64,000 nt of DNA from Mesohalobacter halotolerans (GTDB taxonomy: Bacteria > Bacteroidota > Bacteroidia > Flavobacteriales > Flavobacteriaceae), in contig NZ_SWMU01000002.1 in assembly GCF_006120725.1 (NCBI RefSeq), positions 434,001-498,000 on the forward strand, given 5' to 3'. Positions 27,699 to 36,971 of this stretch are shown one piece after another. The notes beneath the pieces are model-generated. The model was not told the origin of the DNA and ran no database searches. It saw nothing but the letters and a program-made list of their open reading frames with translations. Numbering within the stretch: the stretch's first letter is position 1; each line of letters opens with the position of its first letter. Both the position numbers and the translations under genes were made by a program.

Positions 27699-28577
27699 AT
27701 GAAAACAAAAACTGTAGAATTAGTAGCAAGTCCTAGAGCACCCCATTTTGTGGGAGATGGCTTTAGAGTACACAATTTTATTCCAAGTGGATACCGAATG
27801 GATATGCAACGGATGAATCCATTTATCATGTTAGATTATAATTCAACCTATAAATTTCCACCATCAGATAAAGCCAAAGGTGTTGGTGTGCATCCACATC
27901 GTGGATTTGAAACTGTTACAATAGCTTACAAAGGTAAAGTTGCTCACCATGACAGTAGTGGCGGTGGCGGTGTTATCGAAGAAGGAGATGTTCAATGGAT
28001 GACAGCTGCTCGTGGTGTTTTACACAAAGAATATCACGAAGAAAAATGGAGTAAAACAGGTGGTGATTTTCAAATGGTGCAACTGTGGGTCAACCTGCCT
28101 AAAAAACACAAAATGAGTGCACCAAAATATCAAGGCATTACAAACAAAAACATAAACCGCCATCAGTTAGATAACAATGCTGGTGAAGTTGAAGTGATTG
28201 CGGGTCGATACAAAAATACAAAAGGTGTGGCTTCAACCTTTACACCTATTAATACGTTAAATGCCAAATTGAATTCAGGCGGAAAAGTAGATTTTGAATT
28301 TCCAGCACATTACAATACTGCACTTCTTATTATTGAAGGCAATGTAGTTATAAATGGTAAGGAGAACACACCGACAGACCATCTCGCATTAATGGCTAAC
28401 GATGGTGAATCATTTGAAATTGAAGCGACCGATGATGCTACTGTATTGGTATTGAGTGGTGAGCCCATAGATGAACCCATTGCTGCACAAGGTCCATTTG
28501 TGATGAACACCAGAGAAGGGCTCAGAGAAGCATTTAATGACTTTAATGAAGGTAAATTTGGTCATTTAGAAGATTAA
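27699..28577 (+). CDS. Pirin family protein
   Basis: A 292-residue bicupin. The N-terminal cupin has the pirin metal motif: HPHRGFETVTI (about 66-76, two His ligands) and HHDSSGGGGVIEEGDVQWM, then the later His/Glu of GVLHKEYHEE. Bacterial pirins are iron-binding; some are quercetinases, others interact with redox or metabolic enzymes. The C-terminal cupin (about 180-280) is more diverged. It is transcribed from just downstream of a Crp/Fnr regulator gene that is broken here. The stop overlaps the ATG of a truncated TMEM175-like gene (TAATG). Confidence 0.93.
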   Translation: MKTKTVELVASPRAPHFVGDGFRVHNFIPSGYRMDMQRMNPFIMLDYNSTYKFPPSDKAKGVGVHPHRGFETVTIAYKGKVAHHDSSGGGGVIEEGDVQWMTAARGVLHKEYHEEKWSKTGGDFQMVQLWVNLPKKHKMSAPKYQGITNKNINRHQLDNNAGEVEVIAGRYKNTKGVASTFTPINTLNAKLNSGGKVDFEFPAHYNTALLIIEGNVVINGKENTPTDHLALMANDGESFEIEATDDATVLVLSGEPIDEPIAAQGPFVMNTREGLREAFNDFNEGKFGHLED

Positions 28578-28685
28578 TGATGAAAACAGGAAGATTAGAA
28601 GCATTTAGTGATGGTGTTTTAGCAAATATCATAACCACCCTGATTTGTAATAAAACCAGATTCGTGAATTGAAAAAATACTATAA
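28577..28685 (+). pseudogene. Remnant of a TMEM175 (DUF1211) potassium channel gene
   Basis: The ATG overlaps the pirin stop codon. The first 16 codons read MMKTGRLEAFSDGVLA, the conserved N-terminus of bacterial TMEM175 channels, including the helix-1 filter-region motif with Phe-Ser-Asp. After that the match ends and a stop comes at 28670-28672 (31 codons; the family has about 190). In another frame, the next bases read IKPDS-stop-IEKIL and end at TAA 28683-28685, which resembles the C-terminal tail of the same family. I infer a large internal deletion; the tail part is a weak match. Confidence 0.7.
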
Positions 28686-28708
28686 AATAATAGTTTGAAA
28701 ATTAGGAT

Positions 28709-29068
<360 letters not shown>

Positions 29069-29119
29069 TTATCGTAAGTTTGTTCAAAATTAAACATAAA
29101 AGCAAAATTCCACAAGTTT

Positions 29120-30172
29120 ATGCTCACTTTTGAACAGCGAAAAGCAGCATTTATTGACCTTGGTCAGCATATCAGTAATTTAATTGATCAACAACTCTTA
29201 ATATCTTCAAAACAAAATTCAAAATTTGAAGAAATATTGCAAATTGCTCAGGCCGAAAACTCGTGGTTTACCGAAGAAAATATTTGTTATGCCTTAGCTC
29301 AATGGGCAGAATCACTTAAAGAACCTCACCTACATAAATGGTTGTCAAAATATAATTTAGAAGTCAATAATACTGCTCTAAATATTGGTGTAGTCATGGC
29401 GGGTAACATTCCACTTGTCGGTTTTCATGATTTTCTCGCGATTTTAATCTCGGGACATCATATCATTGCTAAACTTTCCTCAAACGATAAACGACTTCTG
29501 CCCTATTTGGCCGAAGAATTAATCAAAATTCAACCAGGTTTCAAATCTTACATTAAGTTTGAAGACAATCAGCTAAAAGGTTATGACGCAGTCATTGCAA
29601 CTGGCAGCAATAACACAGCGCGCTATTTTGAATATTATTTTAGAAATAAGCCCCATATTATCAGAAAAAATAGAAATGGGGTGGCAATAGTCACAGGTAA
29701 AGAAAACCTTGAGGATTTTGAAAAATTAGGTGAAGATATTTTTAGATTTTTTGGTTTAGGGTGCAGGAATGTATCGAAATTATTTATTCCTCAAAACTTT
29801 GATTTTGATGAATTTTTTAAAGGCATTTCAAAATTCAAATCCTATATTTACCACAACAAATACGCAAATAATTACGACTACAATAAAGCGGTTTATTTGA
29901 TGAGTGAAATAAGTTTTTTAGACAACGATTTTTTAATCTTAAAAGAAGATACACAATTTTCTACCCCAATAGGTGTTGTTAATTATGAAATTTACGATAG
30001 TGAAGATTCTCTAAAAGCATCTTTAGAAGAACATCGAGAAGAGATTCAATGTATCATTGGTCAGCATTCATTATGTAAATTTGATTTTGGTCAAGCTCAA
30101 CACCCTAATTTAACTGATTATGCTGACGGTGTAGATACCATTCAATTTTTACAAAACTTTACAACAACATAA
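29120..30172 (+). CDS. Acyl-CoA reductase, LuxC family
   Basis: A 350-residue member of the LuxC-type aldehyde dehydrogenase group, which reduces acyl-CoA or acyl-enzyme to aldehyde with NADPH. Seen: a dinucleotide-binding segment (GVVMAGNIPLVGFHD, about 91-105), an ALDH-like ATGSNNTARYFEYYF, and the probable nucleophile Cys in FFGLGCRNVSKLF (about residue 215). It ends 4 bases before serC, so it probably belongs to the serC-serA operon; no other long-chain aldehyde or luciferase gene is near. Its physiological substrate is unknown. Confidence 0.85.
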   Translation: MLTFEQRKAAFIDLGQHISNLIDQQLLISSKQNSKFEEILQIAQAENSWFTEENICYALAQWAESLKEPHLHKWLSKYNLEVNNTALNIGVVMAGNIPLVGFHDFLAILISGHHIIAKLSSNDKRLLPYLAEELIKIQPGFKSYIKFEDNQLKGYDAVIATGSNNTARYFEYYFRNKPHIIRKNRNGVAIVTGKENLEDFEKLGEDIFRFFGLGCRNVSKLFIPQNFDFDEFFKGISKFKSYIYHNKYANNYDYNKAVYLMSEISFLDNDFLILKEDTQFSTPIGVVNYEIYDSEDSLKASLEEHREEIQCIIGQHSLCKFDFGQAQHPNLTDYADGVDTIQFLQNFTTT

Positions 30173-30176
30173 CATT

Positions 30177-31241
30177 ATGAAAAAACACAATTTTAGTGCA
30201 GGACCTTGTATTTTACCAAAAGAAGTCTTTTTAAAAGCTTCTGAAGCTGTAATGGACTTGGACAATTCAGGATTGTCCATTCTAGAAATTTCTCATAGAA
30301 GTCCAGCATTTGTAGATATTATGAATGAAGCTAGGGATTTAGCCATTGAGCTTTTAGGACTAAAAGGTCAAGGCTATCAAGCGTTGTTTTTACAAGGTGG
30401 TGCAAGTCTCCAGTTTATCATGAGCGCTTACAATTTACTTGAAAATAAGGCGGCCTATCTTGATACAGGCTCTTGGTCAACAAAAGCTATTAAAGAAGCG
30501 CGTAAGTTAGCTGAAGTTGATGTGGTTGCCAGTTCTTCTGATAAAAATTTCAACTATATCCCTAAAGATTACAATATTCCTAAAGACATAGACTACTTTC
30601 ATTGTACGAGCAATAATACCATATTTGGTACGCAAATCAAAGAATTTCCAGATACCGATGCACCGGTAGTTTGTGATATGAGTAGCGATATTTTTTCACG
30701 CCAAATTGATTTTTCCTATTTTGATGTAATATATGCGGGAGCACAAAAAAATATGGGACCAGCAGGGACAACCTTGGTTGTAGTAAAAGAAGAGGTTCTA
30801 GGCAAGGTCAGCCGGGATATTCCTTCAATGTTAGATTATAAGATTCACATTGGTAAAGATAGCATGTTTAATACGCCACCAGTTTTTGCGGTTTATACCT
30901 CATTACTTAATCTGAGGTGGTTAAAAGAAAAGGGAGGAATTGAAGCGATACAAAAAGAAAACGAAAACAAAGCCAAATTAATTTATTCTGAAATTGATAT
31001 CAATCCACTCTTTAAAGGATTTGCCAACAAGCCGGATCGTTCTACCATGAATGCAACTTTCTATTTAGTCGATGATTCATTAAAAGAACGTTTTGATAAA
31101 ATGTGTAAAGAAGCAGGAATCAATGGCGTAAATGGTCACCGAAGTGTAGGGGGTTATCGCGCTTCTATGTATAACGCTTTACCAAAAGAGTCTGTGGGAA
31201 CTTTGGTTGAAGTTATGGATGAATTGGAACGAAAAGCATAA
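30177..31241 (+). CDS. serC: 3-Phosphoserine aminotransferase
   Basis: A 354-residue fold-type I PLP enzyme that makes O-phospho-L-serine from 3-phosphohydroxypyruvate and glutamate. It starts with the family signature KHNFSAGPCILP; the PLP lysine is Lys191 in YAGAQKNMGPAG, and NGVNGHRSVGGYRASMYNAL near the C-terminus is the substrate-phosphate region. Length is normal. It is followed 22 bases later by serA, so the two consecutive steps of serine synthesis are in one operon, with an acyl-CoA reductase gene ahead. Its product, phosphoserine, would also be the expected substrate of the putative cysteate synthase at 12.1 kb. Confidence 0.96.
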   Translation: MKKHNFSAGPCILPKEVFLKASEAVMDLDNSGLSILEISHRSPAFVDIMNEARDLAIELLGLKGQGYQALFLQGGASLQFIMSAYNLLENKAAYLDTGSWSTKAIKEARKLAEVDVVASSSDKNFNYIPKDYNIPKDIDYFHCTSNNTIFGTQIKEFPDTDAPVVCDMSSDIFSRQIDFSYFDVIYAGAQKNMGPAGTTLVVVKEEVLGKVSRDIPSMLDYKIHIGKDSMFNTPPVFAVYTSLLNLRWLKEKGGIEAIQKENENKAKLIYSEIDINPLFKGFANKPDRSTMNATFYLVDDSLKERFDKMCKEAGINGVNGHRSVGGYRASMYNALPKESVGTLVEVMDELERKA

Positions 31242-31263
31242 TTAAAAATTAAAAACATAAAAA

Positions 31264-32214
31264 ATGAAAATATTAGCAAATGATGGCGTTTCGCAAGCTG
31301 GTGTAGAAATGCTTGAAAACGCAGGCCACGAAGTCATACAAACCAAAGTCGCTCAAGAACAACTATCGAGTTATTTAAATGATAACAATATTGATGTCAT
31401 TTTAGTCAGAAGTGCCACTAAAGTTAGAAAAGACTTAATAGATGCTTGCCCTTATTTAAAAATCATCGGTCGTGGTGGGGTTGGTTTAGATAATATTGAT
31501 GTAGATTATGCTAAATCGAAAGGCATAAAAGTAATAAACACGCCTGCAGCTTCCTCAGATTCTGTTGCAGAATTAGTGATGGCACATACTTTAAGTGGTT
31601 TTCGATTTCTGCATTTAGCCAATCGACAAATGCCATTGGAAGGCGACTCAAAATTTAAAGACCTTAAAAAATCTTACGCAAAAGGTACTGAGCTCAAAGG
31701 CAAAACCATGGGAATTGTGGGTATTGGTCGTATTGGTCAAGCGACTGCAAAACGCGCTATTGGTATGGGAATGAACGTCGTCGTGCATGACAAATTTACA
31801 GATGAAGTGGATGTAAAACTCGAGTTTTTTAACGGCCAGCATTTAAATTTTAACCTCAAAAGTATTGATTTTGATGAGCTCTTAGCACAATCTGATGTCA
31901 TCACATTTCACGTCCCTTCTCAGAAAGATTACGTTCTAGGGGCAAATGAAATCAAAAAAATGAAAGATGGTGCAGCTGTTATTAATACAGCTCGTGGTGG
32001 TGTAATTGATGAAAAAGCTGTAGTAAAAGCTTTAGAAAGTGGAAAACTTCAGTTTGCTGCTATTGACGTTTTTGAAAACGAACCAACGCCAGAAATTAAG
32101 TTATTAATGCAACCCAAGTTGTCATTAAGTCCACATACCGGTGGAGCGACAACCCAAGCCCAAGATCGAATCGGAACTGAGCTTGCCGAACAAATTATTG
32201 AATTAAGTCAATAA
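31264..32214 (+). CDS. serA: D-3-phosphoglycerate dehydrogenase, short form
   Basis: A 316-residue NAD-dependent 2-hydroxyacid dehydrogenase, the first step of serine synthesis. Seen: the GRGGVGLDNIDVDYAK loop (about 75-90), the Rossmann motif GIVGIGRIGQAT (about 149-160), the catalytic Arg/Glu pair in NTARGGVIDE and DVFENEPTP, and the catalytic His in LSPHTGGAT. It has no C-terminal ACT or ASB domain, so serine feedback inhibition of the E. coli type is not expected. Directly downstream of serC; the substrate assignment rests on that context and on the GRGG loop. Confidence 0.93.
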   Translation: MKILANDGVSQAGVEMLENAGHEVIQTKVAQEQLSSYLNDNNIDVILVRSATKVRKDLIDACPYLKIIGRGGVGLDNIDVDYAKSKGIKVINTPAASSDSVAELVMAHTLSGFRFLHLANRQMPLEGDSKFKDLKKSYAKGTELKGKTMGIVGIGRIGQATAKRAIGMGMNVVVHDKFTDEVDVKLEFFNGQHLNFNLKSIDFDELLAQSDVITFHVPSQKDYVLGANEIKKMKDGAAVINTARGGVIDEKAVVKALESGKLQFAAIDVFENEPTPEIKLLMQPKLSLSPHTGGATTQAQDRIGTELAEQIIELSQ

Positions 32215-32218
32215 CCTC

Positions 32219-32845
32219 ATGAATTTCAGAACACTGTTTGTCTTTTTATTATTTTTTTGCTTTACAAGCCTCAATGCTCAAATACAACAAGGTCTAGCCT
32301 CAATTAGACCTCTCGCCCACGAAGGCCTTCTGACAAAAAGCGGTGAACGGTTTTCGCATGATAGTTTAGTGGCATCCCATCGCAGTTTACCATTTGGATC
32401 TGTAATTAAAGTCACAAACCTTAAAACCAGAGAATCTATTAATGTTAGGATAAATGATCGCGGACCGTTTATAAAAGGCAGAATTATTGATTTGTCTCAA
32501 AGTGCAGGTGACTCTATAAACTTATACCTTAATGATATTACGCAAGTAAAGTTGAGCGTGCTTAAACTCGAAAAAAACTTTAAGCCTAAAACTAATGATT
32601 TTAAAGGAAATTATACCATCCAGGTGGCTAGTTACTCTGAAAAAGAAAACGCAATTAATTACTCTACTGAACTCTTAAAGTATAATCTTAGAGAACCTGT
32701 AAAAATTAAGGCTCAAAAATTTGAGGAAAAATCTTTATTTAAAGTTTTTATTGGAACTTTCGAAACTCGAGAAGAAGCTGAAAAATACAAAAGACAACTT
32801 CCAAAAGCTCTACAAAATAGCTTCATTACTGATATTGAACCTTAA
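32219..32845 (+). CDS. RlpA-like septal ring lytic transglycosylase with SPOR domain
   Basis: A 208-residue exported protein. A signal peptide (about 1-20, ending SLNAQ) is followed by a double-psi beta-barrel RlpA domain with ASHRSLPFGSVIKVTNL and RINDRGPFIKGRIIDLSQSA, the latter carrying the catalytic Asp-type residue of RlpA; a SPOR domain (about 130-206; NYTIQVASYSEKENA, FKVFIGTFETREEAEKY) binds denuded glycan strands at the division site. There is no lipobox, unlike E. coli RlpA. It begins 4 bases after serA and could be read with it. Confidence 0.9.
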   Translation: MNFRTLFVFLLFFCFTSLNAQIQQGLASIRPLAHEGLLTKSGERFSHDSLVASHRSLPFGSVIKVTNLKTRESINVRINDRGPFIKGRIIDLSQSAGDSINLYLNDITQVKLSVLKLEKNFKPKTNDFKGNYTIQVASYSEKENAINYSTELLKYNLREPVKIKAQKFEEKSLFKVFIGTFETREEAEKYKRQLPKALQNSFITDIEP

Positions 32846-32863
32846 GCTATTTTTAGTTAAAAC

Positions 32864-32881
32864 ACAATTATATATAATTGT
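32864..32881. terminator. Perfect 18-base palindrome, possible terminator
   Basis: ACAATTATATATAATTGT is an exact palindrome, flanked by AAAA(C) on the left and TTTTAG on the right, so a longer stem with one bulge is possible. It lies between the RlpA-like gene and the next start at 32900. It could end the serC operon or be an operator; AT-only stems are weak terminators. Confidence 0.4.
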
Positions 32882-32899
32882 TTTAGTGTATTTTAGAGT

Positions 32900-33325
32900 A
32901 TGAAATTTAAGTCTTTACATATTATAACTGGTTTAGCCTTACTCATAATAGGCTGTAATGCAACTCAAAAACCTCAACAATTTAAAGCCAATAAATCTCA
33001 AAAAACTCAAGAAAACGATACAATTGAGATTGCAAATGATAGCCTTGAATACAAAATCATTATACTTGAGATTGGATTTAACTCCTGGCTTGCAACACAA
33101 AGACCACGTGGATATTATTCACAGAATTATCTAGAAAACAGAAATCAAATCTTAGTCGCAGAATACAACAACCGAGTCAATCAACCTTCAAGATTTGATC
33201 CACTGCTTTATCCTTTTAGAATAGAGTATAACAGCAATACAGATTACGGCTATGAAGTCAACTATTTGCTTTACCATTATTTTTTGTTTTTTCAACAGCG
33301 GTACAACCAAAATTTGAGATATTAA
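32900..33325 (+). CDS. DUF6146-like lipoprotein of unknown function
   Basis: A 141-residue lipoprotein (lipobox cysteine in LLIIGCNAT, about residue 19). The mature part has the aromatic-rich pattern YKIIILEIGFNSWLATQRP, YYSQNYLENRNQILVAEYNNR and YEVNYLLYHYFLFFQQRY, which I associate with the DUF6146 family of Bacteroidota; the assignment is from memory. It is 54 bases after the RlpA-like gene, with a palindrome between, so it may have its own promoter. Function unknown. Confidence 0.78.
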   Translation: MKFKSLHIITGLALLIIGCNATQKPQQFKANKSQKTQENDTIEIANDSLEYKIIILEIGFNSWLATQRPRGYYSQNYLENRNQILVAEYNNRVNQPSRFDPLLYPFRIEYNSNTDYGYEVNYLLYHYFLFFQQRYNQNLRY

Positions 33326-33452
33326 AAAGTAACGTAATCATAGTGTACGGTTTAAAAATATTTAACGGGTATCACTTGTCAGCAAAGCAATATTTTTTAA
33401 AATAATTATTAAAACAGTTTATAACTTAGCATATTTCAATATATTCGCGCTA

Positions 33453-33767
33453 ATGAAGTATTTAAAACAACATATTGCATTACTACTACTCTTTGTGGTA
33501 GCTTCATACAGTTTAGATTTACATGGGCTTTCTCATGCTTTTGAAAATGACTTTGCTGATGATGACAAACAATGTGAAATCTGTATACTTCATCATCAAC
33601 AGCAAGAAACTTCTATTTCGATATTACCTATAAGTGATAATTTTGAAATTCAATTTGTTCTCGATAATTGGAATTTAAAAGCTGAATTCAAAACTCATCA
33701 GGTTGTATATCACAATCTCTATTTCGAAGGACAACATTTCAACAAACCACCTCCTCAAAACGTATAA
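33453..33767 (+). CDS. Small exported protein with CxxC and histidines, upstream of TonB receptor
   Basis: A 104-residue protein. The N-terminal hydrophobic stretch (about 7-20) looks like a signal peptide or anchor, and is followed by LHGLSHAFEND, the motif CEIC (41-44) and HHQQQ. The C-terminus ends KPPPQNV. The combination of His, CxxC and a short Pro-rich tail resembles the small DUF2946-like proteins found near metal-related TonB receptors, but I cannot confirm membership. It is 76 bases before the TonB receptor gene in the same direction. I infer a role in metal sensing, binding or delivery, with low certainty. Confidence 0.7.
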   Translation: MKYLKQHIALLLLFVVASYSLDLHGLSHAFENDFADDDKQCEICILHHQQQETSISILPISDNFEIQFVLDNWNLKAEFKTHQVVYHNLYFEGQHFNKPPPQNV

Positions 33768-33843
33768 TTATTTTGCTTTAATTATTAAAAACGCTTTCTG
33801 TTTATAAGACTGTGTTTTTAGATGCGATTATTTAATTATATGT

Positions 33844-36252
33844 ATGATTAAAATTTTTATTTTACCTACTTTTTTGTTTTTTTCTCTAGTGACTCATGCA
33901 CAAAATTGCAATTTGAGTCTAAAAGGCTATGTCATTGATTTACATGACAATTCCGTTTTAGAAAATGCTTCTGTAAAGCTTGAAAATACCTCATTGTATG
34001 CCATTAGCAACAACAAAGGTTTTTTCATCATCGAAGGAATTTGCCCCGGAGAATATGAAGTCACAATTTCTCACATCAATTGTAAAAGCTTGACAAAACA
34101 AATAAATATTGAAACCAATACTGAAAAAAATTTTTCACTGGAACATCATTTACAAAGTTTAAATGAAGTTTTAATCAAAGGAGAATTGTATAATATAGAA
34201 GATAAATCTACCATCTCAGCTCAAATTTCACACGAAACTATTGACCAATTTAGTAATGCTACTCTTGGCGATGCCCTATCGACTTTGCCTGGTGTGTCTT
34301 CTTTAAATACAGGAAATACAATTGTAAAACCGGTAATTCAAGGGCTTCATAGTTCTAGGGTATTAATTATCAACAATAATGTAAGAATGGAAGATCAACA
34401 GTGGGGTGTAGATCACGCGCCAAACATCGACATCAATTCAGCGGCAAATATTACTGTTATTAAAGGCAGTTCTGCGCTGGAGTATGGTGGCGATGCTATT
34501 GGCGGCGTGATTATTGCTGAACCACAAAAAGCACCTGTAAAAGACACCTTAATGGGTAAAACCATACTAACCGGAGCAAGTAATGGACGTGGTGGTAATC
34601 TATCAACAAATTTAATTAAAGCCTATGAAAGCGGTTTGTATTTTAAGGCGCAAGGCAGTATTAAACGTTTGGGCGACCTTGAGGCGCCAGACTATATATT
34701 GTCTAATACAGGTGTGGAAGAACAAAACATGGCCATAGGATTGGGGTTAAATAAAATTAAATATGGTTTTGATGTTTTTTATTCAAGATTTGATACTGAA
34801 ATTGGCATTTTAAGGGCTTCACATATCGGGAACGTTAGCGATTTAGTTAGAGCTATAAACAGTCAGGAGCCTAGTTTTATTAATGATTTTACTTACGATA
34901 TCAATTCACCAAAGCAAGACGTTGTTCATCAATTATTAAAAGTTAATACATTTAAAAAATTTAGCAACTTTGGGCAACTTGATGTTCAATATGCTTATCA
35001 GAATAACAGAAGAAAAGAATTTGATATTCGACGAGGTGATCGCTCTGGAATACCGGCTTTAGATTTAGAACTTCAAACCCATAATTTGATTACCAAATTA
35101 AAATATGACAAGTTTGAAAATTTTTCAACTAAAGTTGGAATTGAATTGACCTATCAAGACAATTTTGCTAATCCTGATACTGGCGTTAGACGACTGATAC
35201 CTGATTATGAAATGTATAAGGTCGCAGGCTTTTGGACAGCCAATTATGATCATTCTGATAATTTATTTTTTAATGCTGGCATTCGTTACGATTTTACGCA
35301 TATTGATGCTCAAAAATTTTATTTTCAAAGCCGTTGGGATGAGCGAAATTATCAAGATGATTTTGCAGATATTATCGTTGAAGACTTTGGCACCCAGCTT
35401 TTGACCAATCCCGTTTTTGACTATCATAATTTTTCAGCCAACTTAGGTGTTCAATATAATTTTAAGGCTTGGGAATGGAACACCAATATTGGGACGGCTT
35501 CTAGAGCACCAAACCCTTCAGAGTTGTTTAGCGATGGTCTTCATCACAGTATAGCTAATATCGAAATTGGCGATCTTAGGATAGATAGTGAACAATCTTA
35601 CAAAGTTTCTACACAGGTTAAGCGTCAGTTTAATCGCTGGCAATTTGACATTTCGGCCTATTACAACTTTATTGACGATTATATTTTACTGGAACCAGGT
35701 GGTATAGAGCAAACGATAAGAGGCGCTTTTCCTGTATTTGAATACAGGCAAACCAATGCCAGATTATTTGGAGTAGATGTCAATGTGGGTTATCAATTTT
35801 CAGATGAAGCTTCCTTTAATTCAACTTTTGCCTATATCAATGGAGAAGATACATCAAGAAACAGACCCTTAATCAGTATGCCTCCTGTCAATTGGCAAAA
35901 CAGTTTAAATTACAAAATTCAACAATGGCATAATCTGAGTTTGCTTTTAAGCAGCCAAATGGTGTTTGAGCAAATGCGTTTCCCTGATGACAATTTTACC
36001 ACCCCTATTCTGAATCCGGATACAGGAGATTTTGAAGAAACCTTAGTTGACATTAGCCAACCGCCCGAGGCTTACCACTTAATGAATTTTAGAGCAGAAA
36101 TGCCTTTTGAACTCAGTTTTACAGAACTTCAGGTAGCTTTGAGTGTCAATAATATTTTTGATACCAGCTACAGAAGTTATCTCAATAGACAACGCTTCTA
36201 TGCCGACGAAATCGGAAGAAACTTTGTATTACAACTTAAACTTAATTACTAA
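33844..36252 (+). CDS. TonB-dependent outer-membrane receptor
   Basis: An 802-residue receptor. A signal peptide (ends THAQ, about residue 19) is followed by a carboxypeptidase-regulatory-like domain (about 24-105; LKGYVIDLHDNSVLENASV), the plug (about 115-225; TIDQFSNATLGDALSTLPGV, VIKGSSALEYGGDAIGGVI) and a 22-strand barrel ending in the aromatic-terminated LQLKLNY. The plug contains the segment QQWGVDHAPNID with a His, reminiscent of ZnuD-type zinc receptors. The neighbours (a His/CxxC small protein and a lipoprotein) suggest a metal or metal-chelate as substrate. No SusD gene follows, so polysaccharide uptake is unlikely. Confidence 0.93.
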   Translation: MIKIFILPTFLFFSLVTHAQNCNLSLKGYVIDLHDNSVLENASVKLENTSLYAISNNKGFFIIEGICPGEYEVTISHINCKSLTKQINIETNTEKNFSLEHHLQSLNEVLIKGELYNIEDKSTISAQISHETIDQFSNATLGDALSTLPGVSSLNTGNTIVKPVIQGLHSSRVLIINNNVRMEDQQWGVDHAPNIDINSAANITVIKGSSALEYGGDAIGGVIIAEPQKAPVKDTLMGKTILTGASNGRGGNLSTNLIKAYESGLYFKAQGSIKRLGDLEAPDYILSNTGVEEQNMAIGLGLNKIKYGFDVFYSRFDTEIGILRASHIGNVSDLVRAINSQEPSFINDFTYDINSPKQDVVHQLLKVNTFKKFSNFGQLDVQYAYQNNRRKEFDIRRGDRSGIPALDLELQTHNLITKLKYDKFENFSTKVGIELTYQDNFANPDTGVRRLIPDYEMYKVAGFWTANYDHSDNLFFNAGIRYDFTHIDAQKFYFQSRWDERNYQDDFADIIVEDFGTQLLTNPVFDYHNFSANLGVQYNFKAWEWNTNIGTASRAPNPSELFSDGLHHSIANIEIGDLRIDSEQSYKVSTQVKRQFNRWQFDISAYYNFIDDYILLEPGGIEQTIRGAFPVFEYRQTNARLFGVDVNVGYQFSDEASFNSTFAYINGEDTSRNRPLISMPPVNWQNSLNYKIQQWHNLSLLLSSQMVFEQMRFPDDNFTTPILNPDTGDFEETLVDISQPPEAYHLMNFRAEMPFELSFTELQVALSVNNIFDTSYRSYLNRQRFYADEIGRNFVLQLKLNY

Positions 36253-36337
36253 CAAATAAACACAAATACTTATGAAAACAATTCAATTTTTAAACCCGCA
36301 AAATTTTATGTCTAACTTAAATTTAAAACAATTACCT

Positions 36338-36907
36338 ATGAAAACAATGAAAACCTTTCAACTGCTTGCAATTTTAACTGTATTTGCATTTGCATTTACA
36401 AGCTGTAGCGACGATGACGCACCTCAAGTTATTAATGAAGAAGAAGTGATCACAACAATGACTGTGACACTTGTTGATAACAATGGTACGGTCAAAACCA
36501 TGTCTAAAGTTGATGCCGATGGTGATGGTCCATTAGATCCCATCATCAGCGCAGACGATCTGGATGCTAACACAACCTACACCGGTAGTGTTGAATTTTT
36601 AAACCAACTTGAAGATCCAGCTGAAGATATTACTGCTGAGGTCGCTGAGGAAGATGAAGAACACCAAGTATTTTACGTCCCATCTTCAAATTTTAATGTC
36701 AGTGTTCAATACAACGACCAAGACGCCAATGGCAATCCATTAGGTTTAGATTTTACATTAACAACAGGCGATGCGAGCTCAGGAACATTAACCGTCATTT
36801 TAAGACACGAGCCTATTAAAGACGCAGCTGGTGTTAGCGAAGGCGACCCTACAAATGCCGGTGGTGAAACTGATGTTGAAGCAGCTTTTGAAGTTGATAT
36901 TTTATAA
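36338..36907 (+). CDS. Lipoprotein associated with the TonB receptor
   Basis: I choose the ATG at 36338 (189 residues), because it begins MKTMKTFQLL and gives a proper lipoprotein signal (FAFTSCSDDD); the ATG at 36272 would add 22 residues that spoil it. The mature protein starts with an Asp/Glu-rich linker (CSDDDAPQVINEEEVITTM), then a beta-rich domain of about 150 residues. Similar proteins in Flavobacteriia are annotated as 'type 1 periplasmic binding fold' and are adjacent to TonB receptors. The protein has many acidic residues and could bind a cation. The upstream ATG region carries a near-duplicate of the start (ATGAAAACAA occurs at both). Confidence 0.8.
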   Translation: MKTMKTFQLLAILTVFAFAFTSCSDDDAPQVINEEEVITTMTVTLVDNNGTVKTMSKVDADGDGPLDPIISADDLDANTTYTGSVEFLNQLEDPAEDITAEVAEEDEEHQVFYVPSSNFNVSVQYNDQDANGNPLGLDFTLTTGDASSGTLTVILRHEPIKDAAGVSEGDPTNAGGETDVEAAFEVDIL

Positions 36908-36931
36908 GAATTAGCCTGAATTCTGTAAAAC

Positions 36932-36963
36932 AAAAAAGCCTTTGGAAATTCCAAAGGCTTTTT
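36932..36963. terminator. Bidirectional terminator between the TonB locus and ppc
   Basis: AAAAAAGCCTTTGG pairs with CCAAAGGCTTTTT around a short loop. A-rich on the left and T-rich on the right, it can work in both directions for the two convergent genes. Confidence 0.9.
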
Positions 36964-36971
36964 ATTTAGTT

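Noticed and set aside
36706-36954. 82-codon minus-strand frame at the end of the TonB-associated lipoprotein gene
   Set aside because: It is antisense to the lipoprotein and crosses the terminator.
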